Shown here: positions 26,949-36,727 of the stretch, piece by piece
Numbering within the stretch: position 1 is the first letter of the stretch
Layout of the letters: each line of letters starts with the position of its first letter
Origin: an uncultured Pelagibacteraceae bacterium
Lineage (GTDB): Bacteria > Pseudomonadota > Alphaproteobacteria > Pelagibacterales > Pelagibacteraceae
DNA: 64,000 bases
Assembly: GCA_902616675.1 (NCBI GenBank)
Contig: CACMTV010000001.1
Location: forward strand, 242,094 to 306,093
Direction: 5' to 3'
Program-made: the position numbers and the translations under genes
Notes under the pieces: model-generated
Databases searched by the model: none
What the model was told of the DNA's origin: nothing
What the model saw: only the letters and a program-made list of their open reading frames with translations

Positions 26949-28813
26949 GCTGAAGCCCTTTTTTTTCTGGATTTGATGTAACCGAGCAAAATAATCGCTG
27001 CGGCTGGAGTTACTCCATCGATTCTTAATGCTTGTCCCAATGTTTTAGGTCTAACTGTCTTTAACTTAGATTTGATCTCGTTAGAGAGACCGCTGAAAAT
27101 ATCGTAGTCAATCTTATCTGGTATTTTTATACCTTCATCTTTTTTGAAAGCGGCTATATCATGGGACTGTCTTTTAAGATATCCTGAATAGTGAGCATCA
27201 ATTTCAACTTGATCATCCAAATCAACTCCAAACGATGGTATTGAAGGCCATATCTGCCTTATTTTTGCCATATTTAAATTTCGTTGTGACATCAGCTCAA
27301 TACCAGATCTTTTCACACCATCCTGAGCTATTTTAATTTCGTACTTACTAGCTTCATTAGGAGATATTAAATTGGATTTAAGGTAATCTAAAATCTGTAT
27401 TAATTTTTTTTGTTTCTCTAAAAATATTTTTGTTCTGGTTTCTCCCACACAATTAATTTTTATACCTGATGGGGTTAATCTTTGATCTGCATTATCTGCT
27501 CTTAAAGATAATCTATATTCTGCTCTAGATGTAAACATACGATATGGCTCTGATACACCTTTAGTAATTAAATCATCAATCATCACTCCAATATAAGACT
27601 CGGATCTATCTAAAATAAATTCTTCTTTTCTTAAAATTTTAAGAGCAGCATTTATACCTGCAATTAGTCCCTGAGCAGCAGCTTCTTCATAACCAGTAGT
27701 TCCATTAATTTGTCCTGCTAGAAATAGCGATTTAATTTTTTTTGTCTCTAAAGTCGGATTTAGCTCTCTGGGATCTACATAATCGTACTCTATAGCATAA
27801 CCAGCCCTTTTCATTTTAACGGTCTCTAAACCCTTGATTTTACTTAATATTTTGAGTTGGACCTCCTCTGGTAAAGATGTAGATATACCATTTGGGTAAA
27901 CAGTATTGTCCTTTAATCCTTCTGGTTCTAAGAAGATTTGATGTTTTTGTTTTTCTTTAAACTTTACAATCTTGTCTTCAATTGACGGACAATATCTTGG
28001 TCCAACACCTTTAATGTTACCAGAGTACATCGCACTTCGATTTATATTATCGCTAATAATTTTATGAACCTCATCATTTGTATATGTCATGCCGCAAGAA
28101 ATTTGTTTGTTTTCTAGTTTAGACGTTAAGAAAGAAAAAAAGTAAGGATCATTATCGGCTGGCTGCATTTCTAAATCATCGTAATTAATTGTAGACCCAT
28201 CCAGCCTAGGAGGTGTACCAGTTTTAAGTCTACCTATTTTCATTTTGAATTTAGCAAGTTGTTCGCTTAAACCGGTAGATGGTTTTTCGTCGTATCTACC
28301 CGCAGGGATTTGAGTTTCACCAATATGTATTAATCCATTTAAAAATGTTCCAGTCGTCAAAATGAGTTCTTCACATCTGATCTCATTACCACTCTGACAT
28401 AAGAATCCTTCAACCTGATTATTATTAAACAAAAATTGAACTACTGGATCAGCTATTACAGTTAAATTTTTATAATTTAATAAAATTTTTTGCATGTGTT
28501 CTTTATAAAGCGCTCTGTCTGATTGAGTTCGCGGTCCTCTAACTGCTGGACCTCTGCTTCTGTTCAATAATCGGAACTGAATACCTGATTTATCAGAGAC
28601 AACACCCATCACACCATCAAGTGCATCAATTTCACGAACCAAATGGCCTTTGCCTAGTCCACCTATAGCTGGATTACACGACATCTCACCAATAGTCTCA
28701 ATTTTATGTGTAAAAAGTGCAGTATTGACGCCCATTCTAGCGGAAGCTGCAGCAGCTTCGCATCCAGCGTGTCCACCACCTATAACTACTACATCATAGC
28801 TATCTTTAGTCAT
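26945..28813 (-). CDS. mnmG: tRNA wobble-uridine modification enzyme MnmG
   Basis: With MnmE, adds the cmnm5 group to U34 of certain tRNAs. An FAD enzyme of 622 residues, full length: [21 protein letters not shown] for [31 protein letters not shown] and [20 protein letters not shown]. The C-terminal helical domain needed for tRNA and MnmE binding is complete ([30 protein letters not shown]). The gap to mnmE is 42 bp. Confidence 0.97.
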   Translation of the reverse strand: MTKDSYDVVVIGGGHAGCEAAAASARMGVNTALFTHKIETIGEMSCNPAIGGLGKGHLVREIDALDGVMGVVSDKSGIQFRLLNRSRGPAVRGPRTQSDRALYKEHMQKILLNYKNLTVIADPVVQFLFNNNQVEGFLCQSGNEIRCEELILTTGTFLNGLIHIGETQIPAGRYDEKPSTGLSEQLAKFKMKIGRLKTGTPPRLDGSTINYDDLEMQPADNDPYFFSFLTSKLENKQISCGMTYTNDEVHKIISDNINRSAMYSGNIKGVGPRYCPSIEDKIVKFKEKQKHQIFLEPEGLKDNTVYPNGISTSLPEEVQLKILSKIKGLETVKMKRAGYAIEYDYVDPRELNPTLETKKIKSLFLAGQINGTTGYEEAAAQGLIAGINAALKILRKEEFILDRSESYIGVMIDDLITKGVSEPYRMFTSRAEYRLSLRADNADQRLTPSGIKINCVGETRTKIFLEKQKKLIQILDYLKSNLISPNEASKYEIKIAQDGVKRSGIELMSQRNLNMAKIRQIWPSIPSFGVDLDDQVEIDAHYSGYLKRQSHDIAAFKKDEGIKIPDKIDYDIFSGLSNEIKSKLKTVRPKTLGQALRIDGVTPAAAIILLGYIKSRKKRASA

Positions 28814-28855
28814 GAGGTGAATGTACCGCTCTTAATTAATAATACAAGAGCTATT

Positions 28856-30184
28856 TTATTTGCCTATACAGAAGTCCTTAAATATAGATCCAAGTATTTC
28901 TTCTACGTCTACCTTGCCAACTATACTACCAAGGTGTCGTGTAGCCATTCTTAGATCCTCAGCAGCTAATTCTAAGTCTTTGTTTTGATCTTTCTTTAGA
29001 AACTTATCTATCTCTTTCAAACACTCATTTAGCTTTACTCTATGTCTCTCTCTTGTAATTAAAGCACTGTTATTTGATGAAAATTTTTTATTAAGTTTCT
29101 GTTTGATTAAATTTATTAACTTATCAATATTTTTATTATCTTTTACAGATGCTAATACGGCATCTACATTAAATTTATGATTTTCTTTAGCTTGGACATC
29201 ACATTTATTTAGTAAAACTATTGAGTCTTTATTAATCATAGACCTTATTTTGTCACTAATTTTTTTGTTTGAATTATCAATTACTACAATATTTAAATCG
29301 GCTTCTTTAAATTTACTTAACGCTAATGATATTCCCTTTTTTTCAATATCATTTTTTGCTTCTCTGATCCCAGCTGTATCTGCAAGAATAACTGGATAAC
29401 CATCTAAATTTAGATACGTCTCAATGATATCTCTAGTTGTTCCAGCTTCATCAGAAACTATTGCTGCATCTCTTTTTGATAATAAATTTAATAAAGATGA
29501 TTTTCCAACATTGGTTTCGCCAACGATTGATACTCGGAATCCGTCTCTGATTTTTTCACCTACTTTATTATCATTAATAATTTTACTTATATCACTGTGA
29601 ATCGATTTAATTGATTTATGAGCTTCTTTTAAGACATTTTCAGGAAGGTCATCCTCAGCAAAATCAATTTTAGCCTCAATAAAAGAAAGTGACTTTATCA
29701 ATTTTGATCTTAAATCATCGTAGTATTTGGAAGCATGACCATTAACTAAATTTACTGCTTGTTTTCTTTGTAGTTCGGTTTCAGAGTGTATTAGATCCCC
29801 AATACTCTCAGCTTTTAATAGGTCAATTTTATTATTTTGAAAAGCCAGCTTAGTGAATTCTCCAGGTTCAGCCATTCTACAGTTTTTTTGACTAGATAAT
29901 ACTTTAAGAAAATAACTAATAATTGCGTTACTTCCATGAACATGAAATTCTGCTAAATCGTCACCAGTAAAACTATTTGGCTTTGGAAACCATAAGATTA
30001 AAGCTTCAGGATCAATAATAGTACCATTGTTTGGATCAAAAAATTTACAGAGGTTTATCTCATTTTCTTTAATCTTTTTTTCTTTAGAAATCAGTTTGCA
30101 TATACTTAAAGTATCAGGTCCCGACATTCTAATAATAGCTATACCGCATGGACCTCTACCAGAAGACAAAGCAAAAATATTCAT
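28856..30184 (-). CDS. mnmE: tRNA modification GTPase MnmE
   Basis: Partner of MnmG in U34 modification. The 442 residues comprise an N-terminal folate-binding domain, a helical domain with an inserted G domain (SIVGETNVGKSSLLNLLS at about 210-227, DEAGTTRDIIE, and NKCD) and the C-terminal CIGK motif (Cys439), needed for activity. Translation start is ATG 30184, which overlaps the upstream monooxygenase stop by one base. Nothing is missing. Confidence 0.97.
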   Translation of the reverse strand: MNIFALSSGRGPCGIAIIRMSGPDTLSICKLISKEKKIKENEINLCKFFDPNNGTIIDPEALILWFPKPNSFTGDDLAEFHVHGSNAIISYFLKVLSSQKNCRMAEPGEFTKLAFQNNKIDLLKAESIGDLIHSETELQRKQAVNLVNGHASKYYDDLRSKLIKSLSFIEAKIDFAEDDLPENVLKEAHKSIKSIHSDISKIINDNKVGEKIRDGFRVSIVGETNVGKSSLLNLLSKRDAAIVSDEAGTTRDIIETYLNLDGYPVILADTAGIREAKNDIEKKGISLALSKFKEADLNIVVIDNSNKKISDKIRSMINKDSIVLLNKCDVQAKENHKFNVDAVLASVKDNKNIDKLINLIKQKLNKKFSSNNSALITRERHRVKLNECLKEIDKFLKKDQNKDLELAAEDLRMATRHLGSIVGKVDVEEILGSIFKDFCIGK

Positions 30185-31314
30185 TAGCTTAAACCTAGGT
30201 TTGCAACTCTTTTAGTAATTTTTTTTAGTAATGTTGATTTGGAAAAGTTATTTAAAATGTTTTCTTTTATTGGATCTAAATATTTATTACTTTTAAAAAA
30301 TTTTCTAGTTGTGTCAATCCCTAGACCCATTAATAGGTTTTCTGGTTTCCTGCTGTCTGATAAATCTTTTGGAATATTCGAATCTTTTATAGTTAACCCC
30401 AATCTAAGGTTGTTAGAAATTAGTTCATTCAATTTTTCAATATCTCTTAAAATTAGATTGAACCCTTGTCCTGCTAAAGGATGAACTACATGCAATCCAT
30501 CTCCTAAAATTATTGCATTCTTTTTATAATAGTTTCTTTTTAATGATAATTTTAGAGGATAACTTTGAATATCTCCTAAGGATATTTTATTTGTTTTTAA
30601 TAAATTAGAGAGTTTAGCTTTCAGATATGTTGAAATATTTTTTTTATTTTTAAAAAAATATTTATCTTCAATACTCCATACAACAGAAAATTTTTTTTTG
30701 CTATAGGGTAGTATTGCAAGCGGTCCTTCTTTCAAAAAAAACTGTTGGGCTCCAATATCTTTAATCCGATGTCTAACAGAACAAGTTATAGAATGCTCAT
30801 TGTAATTTTTTTGAATTTCCCTGTTACCACTTATCTTTTGATAAATTGGTGAGTTCGACCCCAAACATAAAACTACTAGATCGTAAGATTTTGAAGAAAG
30901 ATTAGTAGAAACTTTATTTTCCGCTAGATCGATTGATTTTACTGTTTTTTTTTGAACTTCAATTTTGGTTTTTTTTAATAATTTAACAAAATGTTCTTTA
31001 GTCAATCTGTTTTCAAAAAAAAACATCAAATTTTTATTTTCATCATAATTCAAAAAGTTTTTTGTTTGATTATTTTTCTCAAAAAAAAGATTAATTTTTT
31101 TCACGGGATAAAATAATTTTTGATTGATATTTTTTATAGTGGATTTTAAGAATGTCATATTTTTCTCGGATATTGCTGTTACTCTCAAATCTTTGATTTT
31201 AGACGTTGTTTTTTCCACTATTAAATCTATGTCCAATCCTTTTTCACTTAAAACAAGTGCAGATATCAGACCAGTTAAACCACCTCCAACAATGCATATT
31301 TTATGTTTTTTCAT
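30184..31314 (-). CDS. UbiH/UbiF/Coq6-family FAD monooxygenase
   Basis: Probably a ring hydroxylase of ubiquinone synthesis, associated with the membrane. The 376 residues have the ADP-binding dinucleotide fold KICIVGGGLTGLISALVL, the later NAD(P)H/FAD motif near residues 140-150 (YDLVVLCLGSNSP) and the signature GDGLHVVHPLAGQGFNLILRDIE. Which ring position it hydroxylates cannot be told from sequence. It is divergent from ftsK with a 33-bp gap and is joined to mnmE by a one-base overlap. Confidence 0.88.
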   Translation of the reverse strand: MKKHKICIVGGGLTGLISALVLSEKGLDIDLIVEKTTSKIKDLRVTAISEKNMTFLKSTIKNINQKLFYPVKKINLFFEKNNQTKNFLNYDENKNLMFFFENRLTKEHFVKLLKKTKIEVQKKTVKSIDLAENKVSTNLSSKSYDLVVLCLGSNSPIYQKISGNREIQKNYNEHSITCSVRHRIKDIGAQQFFLKEGPLAILPYSKKKFSVVWSIEDKYFFKNKKNISTYLKAKLSNLLKTNKISLGDIQSYPLKLSLKRNYYKKNAIILGDGLHVVHPLAGQGFNLILRDIEKLNELISNNLRLGLTIKDSNIPKDLSDSRKPENLLMGLGIDTTRKFFKSNKYLDPIKENILNNFSKSTLLKKITKRVANLGLS

Positions 31315-31347
31315 AATAGTGATAAAAAGTAAGTATTACGATTCGAT

Positions 31348-33426
31348 ATGAATACAAACTTTTTAAATAGTTTAACAAATTTTTTAAAAAAGCGAACCTT
31401 TGAGTTTGTTGGTTTAATACTAATTTCATTAGGAATAGCTTTAACAATATCATTTGCGACCTATTCACCGTCTGACCCTTCATTAATATACGGTGAATCA
31501 GCCTCAAAAGTAAAAAATTTACTTGGTATTTACGGAAGTAAAATTTCAGATTTTTTATTGCAAAGCTTTGGTCTTATTTCATTTTTAATTTTAGTTACTT
31601 TAATTTCTTGGGGCTTAAGATTAATCTTTGAAAAGGAATTAAAAAATATTATTTTTAAAATATTTTTTCTTACATTGTATTTAATCTTTGGGTGTACATT
31701 TATACATATAACTTTTAATAACTCCTTTTGGCTTCTTGATAATGGTAATTCAGGTTTTGTTGGTGAGTTAGTATATAATTTTATATATCAGTATACCCCG
31801 TTAATTGAAAATCAATATTCAACGTTTGCTCTTGTTGTTTTAACTATTATTTTTTTTATTTTAAGCTCCGATATCAATCTTAAAAAAATTTTCTTAAAGT
31901 TATTTTCATTCAGTAGTGAAAAGAAAAATTTAAATACTGATAGTTTTACTGATGAACTTGAGGTTGACGATACAGTGAATGAAGACAAAAAAGAAACTCA
32001 ACAAAGCTTTTTCTTTGCTAAAGAACAGGCAAAAGTAATTGAAAAATCAAAAAAATTTCAACTACCATCTATTGATTTATTAGAAAAAAATAACTCTAAA
32101 TTATCTCCCTCAGAAATGAATAAAAATCGACCTGATGGAAAATTTATGGAGGGGATTTTACAAGACTTTGGAATTAATGGTGAAATTAAGAAAATTAATA
32201 ATGGACCTGTTGTAAGTTTGTATGAGTTTGAGCCTGCTGCTGGAGTTAAAGTTTCAAAAATTATAAACTTATCTGATGATCTAGCGAGGAATACTAGTTC
32301 AACATCTGCAAGGGTAGCGGTTATTCCAGGTAAAAATACTGTAGGAATAGAAATACCTAATGAAAATAGGGAAAGTGTTTTTTTAAGAGAAATTATTTCA
32401 AATGAGCGGTTTAAAAGTCGGGACTTGAAGCTGCCAATAGCTTTAGGAAAAAATATTTCTGGAGTTCCTGTAATAGGAGATTTAACTTCAATGCCTCACC
32501 TATTAATTGCTGGAACTACAGGATCAGGAAAATCTGTCTGTGTGAATACTATAATTACATCCTTATTATACAAATTAAGTCCTGAGTTATGTAAATTAAT
32601 TTTAATTGATCCAAAAATGTTAGAGCTTTCAGCCTATGAGGGTATTCCTCATTTATTATCTCCTGTAATTACTGACGCAAAAAAAGCAACAGCAGCATTA
32701 GGATGGACAGTGAAAGAAATGAACAGCAGATATAAACTTATGTCAAAAGTGGGTGTAAGAAATATTGATGGATACAATGAGAAACACAAATTGAAAATGC
32801 CTTATATCGTTGTAGTGGTGGATGAAATGTCAGACCTCATGTTGGTTGCTGGAAAGGAAATAGAAAATTACATTCAGAAATTATCGCAAATGGCAAGAGC
32901 TGCTGGGATTCATATTATAATGGCAACCCAAAGACCTAGTGTTGATGTAATCACTGGCACTATCAAAGCAAATTTTCCGACACGGGTTTCTTTTCAAGTG
33001 AGTTCAAAAATAGATAGTAGAACAATACTTGGGGAACAAGGAGCAGAGCAGTTATTAGGTAAGGGGGATATGCTTTTTATGTCATCAGCTAATAGAATAA
33101 TTAGAATTCATGGTCCATATGTCTCAGAAAGAGAAATAGAGAAAATTAGTAGTGTATTACGCGCCCAGGGAGAGCCTAATTATGTTGAAGATATTACTGA
33201 AATATCCAACTCTACAGAGGATATTTATGGCGCATCAGAAGGAGAAGAGGATGAGCTATACAACGAAGCTATTAATATTGTTAAGTCTGAAGGAAAAGCC
33301 TCGACTAGTTTTTTACAAAGAAAACTACAAATTGGATATAACAGAGCAGCTAGAATTATTGATATGATGGAAGAAAAAGGTGTAGTTAGCAAGGCAAATC
33401 ATGTCGGTAAACGAGAGGTGTTGTAA
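31348..33426 (+). CDS. ftsK: DNA translocase FtsK
   Basis: A septal DNA pump that clears and resolves chromosome termini. The 692 residues are short for the family because the Pro/Gln linker is reduced. Four to five membrane segments occupy about 20-170, then an acidic linker (about 200-260), the alpha/beta motor domain with Walker A LIAGTTGSGKSVCVN near 390 and Walker B (VVVVDEMSDLML), and a C-terminal winged-helix gamma domain (about 630-692: STSFLQRKLQIGYNRAARIID) that reads KOPS sequences. lolA follows two bases later. Confidence 0.96.
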   Translation: MNTNFLNSLTNFLKKRTFEFVGLILISLGIALTISFATYSPSDPSLIYGESASKVKNLLGIYGSKISDFLLQSFGLISFLILVTLISWGLRLIFEKELKNIIFKIFFLTLYLIFGCTFIHITFNNSFWLLDNGNSGFVGELVYNFIYQYTPLIENQYSTFALVVLTIIFFILSSDINLKKIFLKLFSFSSEKKNLNTDSFTDELEVDDTVNEDKKETQQSFFFAKEQAKVIEKSKKFQLPSIDLLEKNNSKLSPSEMNKNRPDGKFMEGILQDFGINGEIKKINNGPVVSLYEFEPAAGVKVSKIINLSDDLARNTSSTSARVAVIPGKNTVGIEIPNENRESVFLREIISNERFKSRDLKLPIALGKNISGVPVIGDLTSMPHLLIAGTTGSGKSVCVNTIITSLLYKLSPELCKLILIDPKMLELSAYEGIPHLLSPVITDAKKATAALGWTVKEMNSRYKLMSKVGVRNIDGYNEKHKLKMPYIVVVVDEMSDLMLVAGKEIENYIQKLSQMARAAGIHIIMATQRPSVDVITGTIKANFPTRVSFQVSSKIDSRTILGEQGAEQLLGKGDMLFMSSANRIIRIHGPYVSEREIEKISSVLRAQGEPNYVEDITEISNSTEDIYGASEGEEDELYNEAINIVKSEGKASTSFLQRKLQIGYNRAARIIDMMEEKGVVSKANHVGKREVL

Positions 33427-33428
33427 GG

Positions 33429-33986
33429 TTGATACTATCAAGATTTGTTATTTTTTTTTGTTTATATTTTGTTTTTACAAACTCAGATGCTAAAGAAAAA
33501 TCCAAAATTATAAACAAATTGAACGAAATAAATAATATTCAATTTAAATTTTCACAAAAAACAAACGAAAAAGTAGAAAGGGGCCAATGTGCTCTTGTAT
33601 TTCCAAAGAAATTAAAATGTGATTACGATGATAAAAACAAAAAAGAGCTAATTATAAATAATAAAATGATGGCGATTACGCAAAAGAGATATGGAAAAAC
33701 ACTTTTTTATCCATTATCAAAATCTACTTTTATAAGTATTCTTAGTAAAAGTGAATTAATAAACATTATAAATGTAAGTGAATTATTTATAGATGATTAT
33801 ATTAATATTGTTTTTATCGATAAGAATGATAACAAAACTTTAATTAAGTTTAATAAAAAAAATTTTTTACTAGCAGGTTGGATTTCTTCTGATCAATATA
33901 ATAATCAAATAATATTTAACATTGAGATTACTTCAATTAATCAAATAGTTAATGATGATATCTTTTCTTTACCTAACAAAAGTTAA
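33429..33986 (+). CDS. lolA: Outer-membrane lipoprotein carrier LolA
   Basis: A periplasmic shuttle carrying lipoproteins from LolCDE to the outer membrane. The 185 residues from a TTG start (33429) have a signal peptide of about 21 residues (MILSRFVIFFCLYFVFTNSDA), then a LolA-like fold with IQFKFSQKTNEKVERGQCALVFPKKLKCDYD. It is highly diverged, with low identity expected. The position directly after ftsK is the conserved alphaproteobacterial arrangement and supports the call. No ATG in this frame gives a signal peptide. Confidence 0.8.
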   Translation: MILSRFVIFFCLYFVFTNSDAKEKSKIINKLNEINNIQFKFSQKTNEKVERGQCALVFPKKLKCDYDDKNKKELIINNKMMAITQKRYGKTLFYPLSKSTFISILSKSELINIINVSELFIDDYINIVFIDKNDNKTLIKFNKKNFLLAGWISSDQYNNQIIFNIEITSINQIVNDDIFSLPNKS

Positions 33987-34492
33987 GCCACAAAATCAAT
34001 TTGTTCCTTCTTGAAAACTTTGAAACCTTTTGATAGATAATTTGATAAGGCATATTTATGGTCTAGCGAACAAGTATGAACCCAAACTTTACTAGCCTTA
34101 TTTTCGAGAGATTTTTTAAGCACATGATTTAACAACAAAGATCCAAAACCTTTAGATCTATATTCAGTTAATATACCCATATTTATTAGCTCAAATTCCT
34201 TATTTTCATGTTTTTCGAGTTCATAATATCCCATCAAATTTTTATTATTATCCTCAAGTATCCAGGTCTCTAAAAATGGATTAGAAGAATATTTGAGCCA
34301 TTGTTTATCAGTCCATATAAGTCTGTCTCGCCAAAAGTGGTCCTTTCCAATTTGCTTATAAAAAAATTTATTTATCTCATAATTTTTTTTATCGTTAAGA
34401 ATAATCTTTGCACATTTTTCATTTGTAATATTAATAATTTTTTCATTTTTTAAAAATTCATAATCTAAAAAATATCTTTGAACTTTTTTCAT
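33983..34492 (-). CDS. GNAT-family N-acetyltransferase
   Basis: 169 residues from ATG 34492; the track start at 34630 lies inside the HIT gene in another frame and is rejected. The acetyl-CoA-binding signature is YRSKGFGSLLLNHVL (R/QxxGxG/A), preceded by ELINMGILTEY and followed by KVWVHTCSLDHKYALSNYLSKGFK, the typical end of the GNAT fold. Substrate is unknown. The gene starts one base after the HIT stop and seems to be the last gene of the hisE-HIT unit. Confidence 0.85.
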   Translation of the reverse strand: MKKVQRYFLDYEFLKNEKIINITNEKCAKIILNDKKNYEINKFFYKQIGKDHFWRDRLIWTDKQWLKYSSNPFLETWILEDNNKNLMGYYELEKHENKEFELINMGILTEYRSKGFGSLLLNHVLKKSLENKASKVWVHTCSLDHKYALSNYLSKGFKVFKKEQIDFVA

Positions 34493-34493
34493 A

Positions 34494-34850
34494 TTATGCA
34501 ACCATCTTTCCAATTTTTTCTCCAGCAAATATATGAAAATGCAAGTGTGGGACTTCCTGACCTCCGTCAGAACCAATATTTGAAAGTACTCTATATCCTT
34601 TATCAGTAGCCCCCAATAGATTTGAAACATGACTTACAGCCTTATGAAATTCAGTAATTTCCTTATCGCTTGCTTTTTTATTGAAGTCATCTAAATCAAT
34701 ATATTCCCCTTTGGGTATAACAAGTGCATGAATTTTTTTTTGGGGATTTATATCATGAAAAGACAAAACGTATTCATTTTCAAAGATTTTTTTACAAGGT
34801 ATTTCACCTCTTAAGATTTTAGCAAATATATTATTTTTATCGTAAGGCAT
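34494..34850 (-). CDS. HIT-family (HinT-like) hydrolase
   Basis: 118 residues of the histidine-triad superfamily: nucleoside phosphoramidate or dinucleotide hydrolases. The triad appears as PHLHFHIFAGEK, with the middle catalytic His, and the N-terminus IFAKILRGEIPCKKIFEN is typical. It has the short length of HinT. Its ATG overlaps the hisE stop by one base (TAATG), so it is co-translated with the histidine genes, an association common in bacteria. Confidence 0.93.
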   Translation of the reverse strand: MPYDKNNIFAKILRGEIPCKKIFENEYVLSFHDINPQKKIHALVIPKGEYIDLDDFNKKASDKEITEFHKAVSHVSNLLGATDKGYRVLSNIGSDGGQEVPHLHFHIFAGEKIGKMVA

Positions 34851-35122
34851 TATTTTTTTCTTTTTGCTAGCTCTTCCATAACACTTTCAATTTTAATATT
34901 ATTAGCCTCTAAGTAAACTAAAAGATGATATATCACGTCAGCACTTTCGTGAATTTTATTAGTGTTTTTTTCCACAGCCTCAATCAACTCGGCTAATTCT
35001 TCTTTAACTTTAGAGACAGACAGATTTTTGTCATTCAAAAGTTTATTTGTATAGGATTTATCAGGAGATGAATTTTTTCGATCCCTAATAGTTTTTATTA
35101 AATCTTCCAAATTTTTCAGCAT
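34850..35122 (-). CDS. hisE: Phosphoribosyl-ATP pyrophosphatase
   Basis: The second step of histidine synthesis: hydrolysis of PR-ATP to PR-AMP and pyrophosphate. The 90 residues belong to the all-alpha MazG-like HisE family, with KVKEELAELIEAVE and the metal-binding HESADVIYHLLVYLEANN. It is a free-standing HisE rather than a HisIE fusion; hisI must be elsewhere. It follows hisF by one base on the minus strand. Confidence 0.94.
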   Translation of the reverse strand: MLKNLEDLIKTIRDRKNSSPDKSYTNKLLNDKNLSVSKVKEELAELIEAVEKNTNKIHESADVIYHLLVYLEANNIKIESVMEELAKRKK

Positions 35123-35123
35123 A

Positions 35124-35882
35124 TTACAATCTTACTGGAATATTCTTTGATTTTAAATATTCTTTAGTATCTTTAATAGTAAATTCTCCATAATGAAAAA
35201 TAGAAGCTGCAAGTACTGCACTTGCCCCACCTTTAACTATACCATCGTATAAATGATCTAATTTACCAACTCCACCAGATGCTATGACGGGGATATTGGT
35301 ACTTTTTGTAATTGCCTTTAATAGATCAACATCATAACCAGATTTAGTCCCATCCTTATCCATTGAGGTTAAGAGAATTTCTCCAGCTCCATTTAATTCA
35401 ATCTTTTTAGCATACTCTATAGCGTCAATACCTGTTTTTTTTCTTCCTCCATGTGTGAATAATTCCCATTTATTTTCTGAAACTTTTTTTGCATCAATTG
35501 CTACAACAATACATTGAGATCCAAATTTTTTAGAAGCGTCTTTAACAAAATCAATATTTTTAACTGCTGCTGTATTAATAGAAACTTTATCTGCTCCAGC
35601 TAACAATAGATCAGTGATATTTTGAATAGTTCTTACGCCTCCTCCGACAGTTAAAGGAACGAAACATTCTTTCGCGGTTTTTCTTACAATCTCAATGATT
35701 GTATCTCTATTTTCATTAGAAGCGGTAATATCTAAAAAACAAATCTCATCAGCACCACCATCACTATAAATTTTAGCTTGTTCCACTGGATCACCAGCAT
35801 CTTTTAATTCAACAAAGTTAATACCTTTGACAACTCTTCCATTTTTAACATCAAGACATGGTATAATTCTATTTTTTAGCAT
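35124..35882 (-). CDS. hisF: Imidazole glycerol phosphate synthase, cyclase subunit
   Basis: Converts PRFAR with HisH-derived ammonia to IGP and AICAR. A (beta-alpha)8 barrel of 252 residues: [15 protein letters not shown] with the catalytic Asp, [17 protein letters not shown] and [10 protein letters not shown]. The AICAR released feeds PurH, encoded further along the window. The hisF start overlaps the tail of the small basic ORF in a different frame. All active-site elements are present. Confidence 0.97.
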   Translation of the reverse strand: MLKNRIIPCLDVKNGRVVKGINFVELKDAGDPVEQAKIYSDGGADEICFLDITASNENRDTIIEIVRKTAKECFVPLTVGGGVRTIQNITDLLLAGADKVSINTAAVKNIDFVKDASKKFGSQCIVVAIDAKKVSENKWELFTHGGRKKTGIDAIEYAKKIELNGAGEILLTSMDKDGTKSGYDVDLLKAITKSTNIPVIASGGVGKLDHLYDGIVKGGASAVLAASIFHYGEFTIKDTKEYLKSKNIPVRL

Positions 35883-36003
35883 TTTTTTTCTTTTTTGCTT
35901 TGCTTGGTAACAATCCTTTGTTTACTGCTCTAGCTCTTTCTGAAAAACCAAGTTTTTCCCCATTTCTTATTTTACGTCTGATCGTGGATAATTTTGCAAC
36001 CAT
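35869..36003 (-). CDS. 44-aa basic peptide inside the his operon
   Basis: A short ORF not in the supplied track. ATG 36003 to TAG 35869 gives [20 protein letters not shown], a middle [14 protein letters not shown] and a Lys-rich tail, 44 residues in all. It starts one base after the hisA stop, has AAAGAG upstream, and overlaps the hisF start by 14 bases in another frame, so it fits exactly into the operon between hisA and hisF. Roughly a third of its residues are Lys or Arg, suggesting RNA or ribosome contact. I do not recognise it. Coding status is supported by position and frame only. Confidence 0.55.
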   Translation of the reverse strand: MVAKLSTIRRKIRNGEKLGFSERARAVNKGLLPSKAKKKKNAKK

Positions 36004-36004
36004 T

Positions 36005-36727
36005 TTAATTTATCTCTTTCGCTAAATCTCCAAGCTTAATATCACCATCATAAATTGCTTTACCAACAATTATACCTTCAATTTTTTTATTATCTAAATC
36101 TTTTGCTTTCTTAATATCGTTTATTGAAGACACTCCACCCGAAATAACAACAGGACAATTAGATAGTTCTGCAATTTTCACAGTTTCATCGAAATTAGGG
36201 CTAGTCTTCATTCCATCTCTGTTTATATCTGTATAAATAATTCTGCTCACACCATAGTTATTGACTTCTTTAAGAAAGTCTATGATTTTAACATTTAAAT
36301 CTTCTTTCCAACCTGACACGGAAAGATTGCCATCCTTTGCGTCTAATCCTAATGCAATTTGATTTTTAAACTTTTTGCAAGCTTCTTTTAAAAATTCTTT
36401 ATTTTTAATAGCGCCACTTCCTAAAATTACTTTCTCCACACCTGCATCGATATATTGCTTAATGCTATCTATAGATCTAATACCACCACCTATTTCAATC
36501 TTCAAATCATACTTGCTTACTATTTCTTGAATAACATCTAGGTTAACTGTCTTACCTGTTAGCGCTCCATCTAAGTCAACAATGTGTAAATTTTTAAAAC
36601 CGTGATCTTTGTATTTTCCTGCTTGATCAATAGGTGAAGTTTTATATTCAGTTTTATTTTCGAAGTCTCCCTTGATCAATCTCACGCATTTTTTTTCTTT
36701 TATGTCTATTGCAGGAAATATTTTCAT
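36005..36727 (-). CDS. hisA: ProFAR isomerase
   Basis: Opens the ring of ProFAR to PRFAR in histidine synthesis. A (beta-alpha)8 barrel of 240 residues related to HisF: IFPAIDIKEKKCVRLIKG with the catalytic Asp8-type residue, LHIVDLDGALTG, IEIGGGIRSIDS and CPVVISGGVSS. Length is normal. The start abuts the hisH stop (shared base at 36727), consistent with coupling. Confidence 0.96.
   Translation of the reverse strand: MKIFPAIDIKEKKCVRLIKGDFENKTEYKTSPIDQAGKYKDHGFKNLHIVDLDGALTGKTVNLDVIQEIVSKYDLKIEIGGGIRSIDSIKQYIDAGVEKVILGSGAIKNKEFLKEACKKFKNQIALGLDAKDGNLSVSGWKEDLNVKIIDFLKEVNNYGVSRIIYTDINRDGMKTSPNFDETVKIAELSNCPVVISGGVSSINDIKKAKDLDNKKIEGIIVGKAIYDGDIKLGDLAKEIN

Noticed and set aside
35983-35991. 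DnaA-box-like TTATCCACG on the minus strand
   Set aside because: It is isolated and inside a coding sequence far from the candidate origin; one 9-mer with a mismatch is expected by chance.
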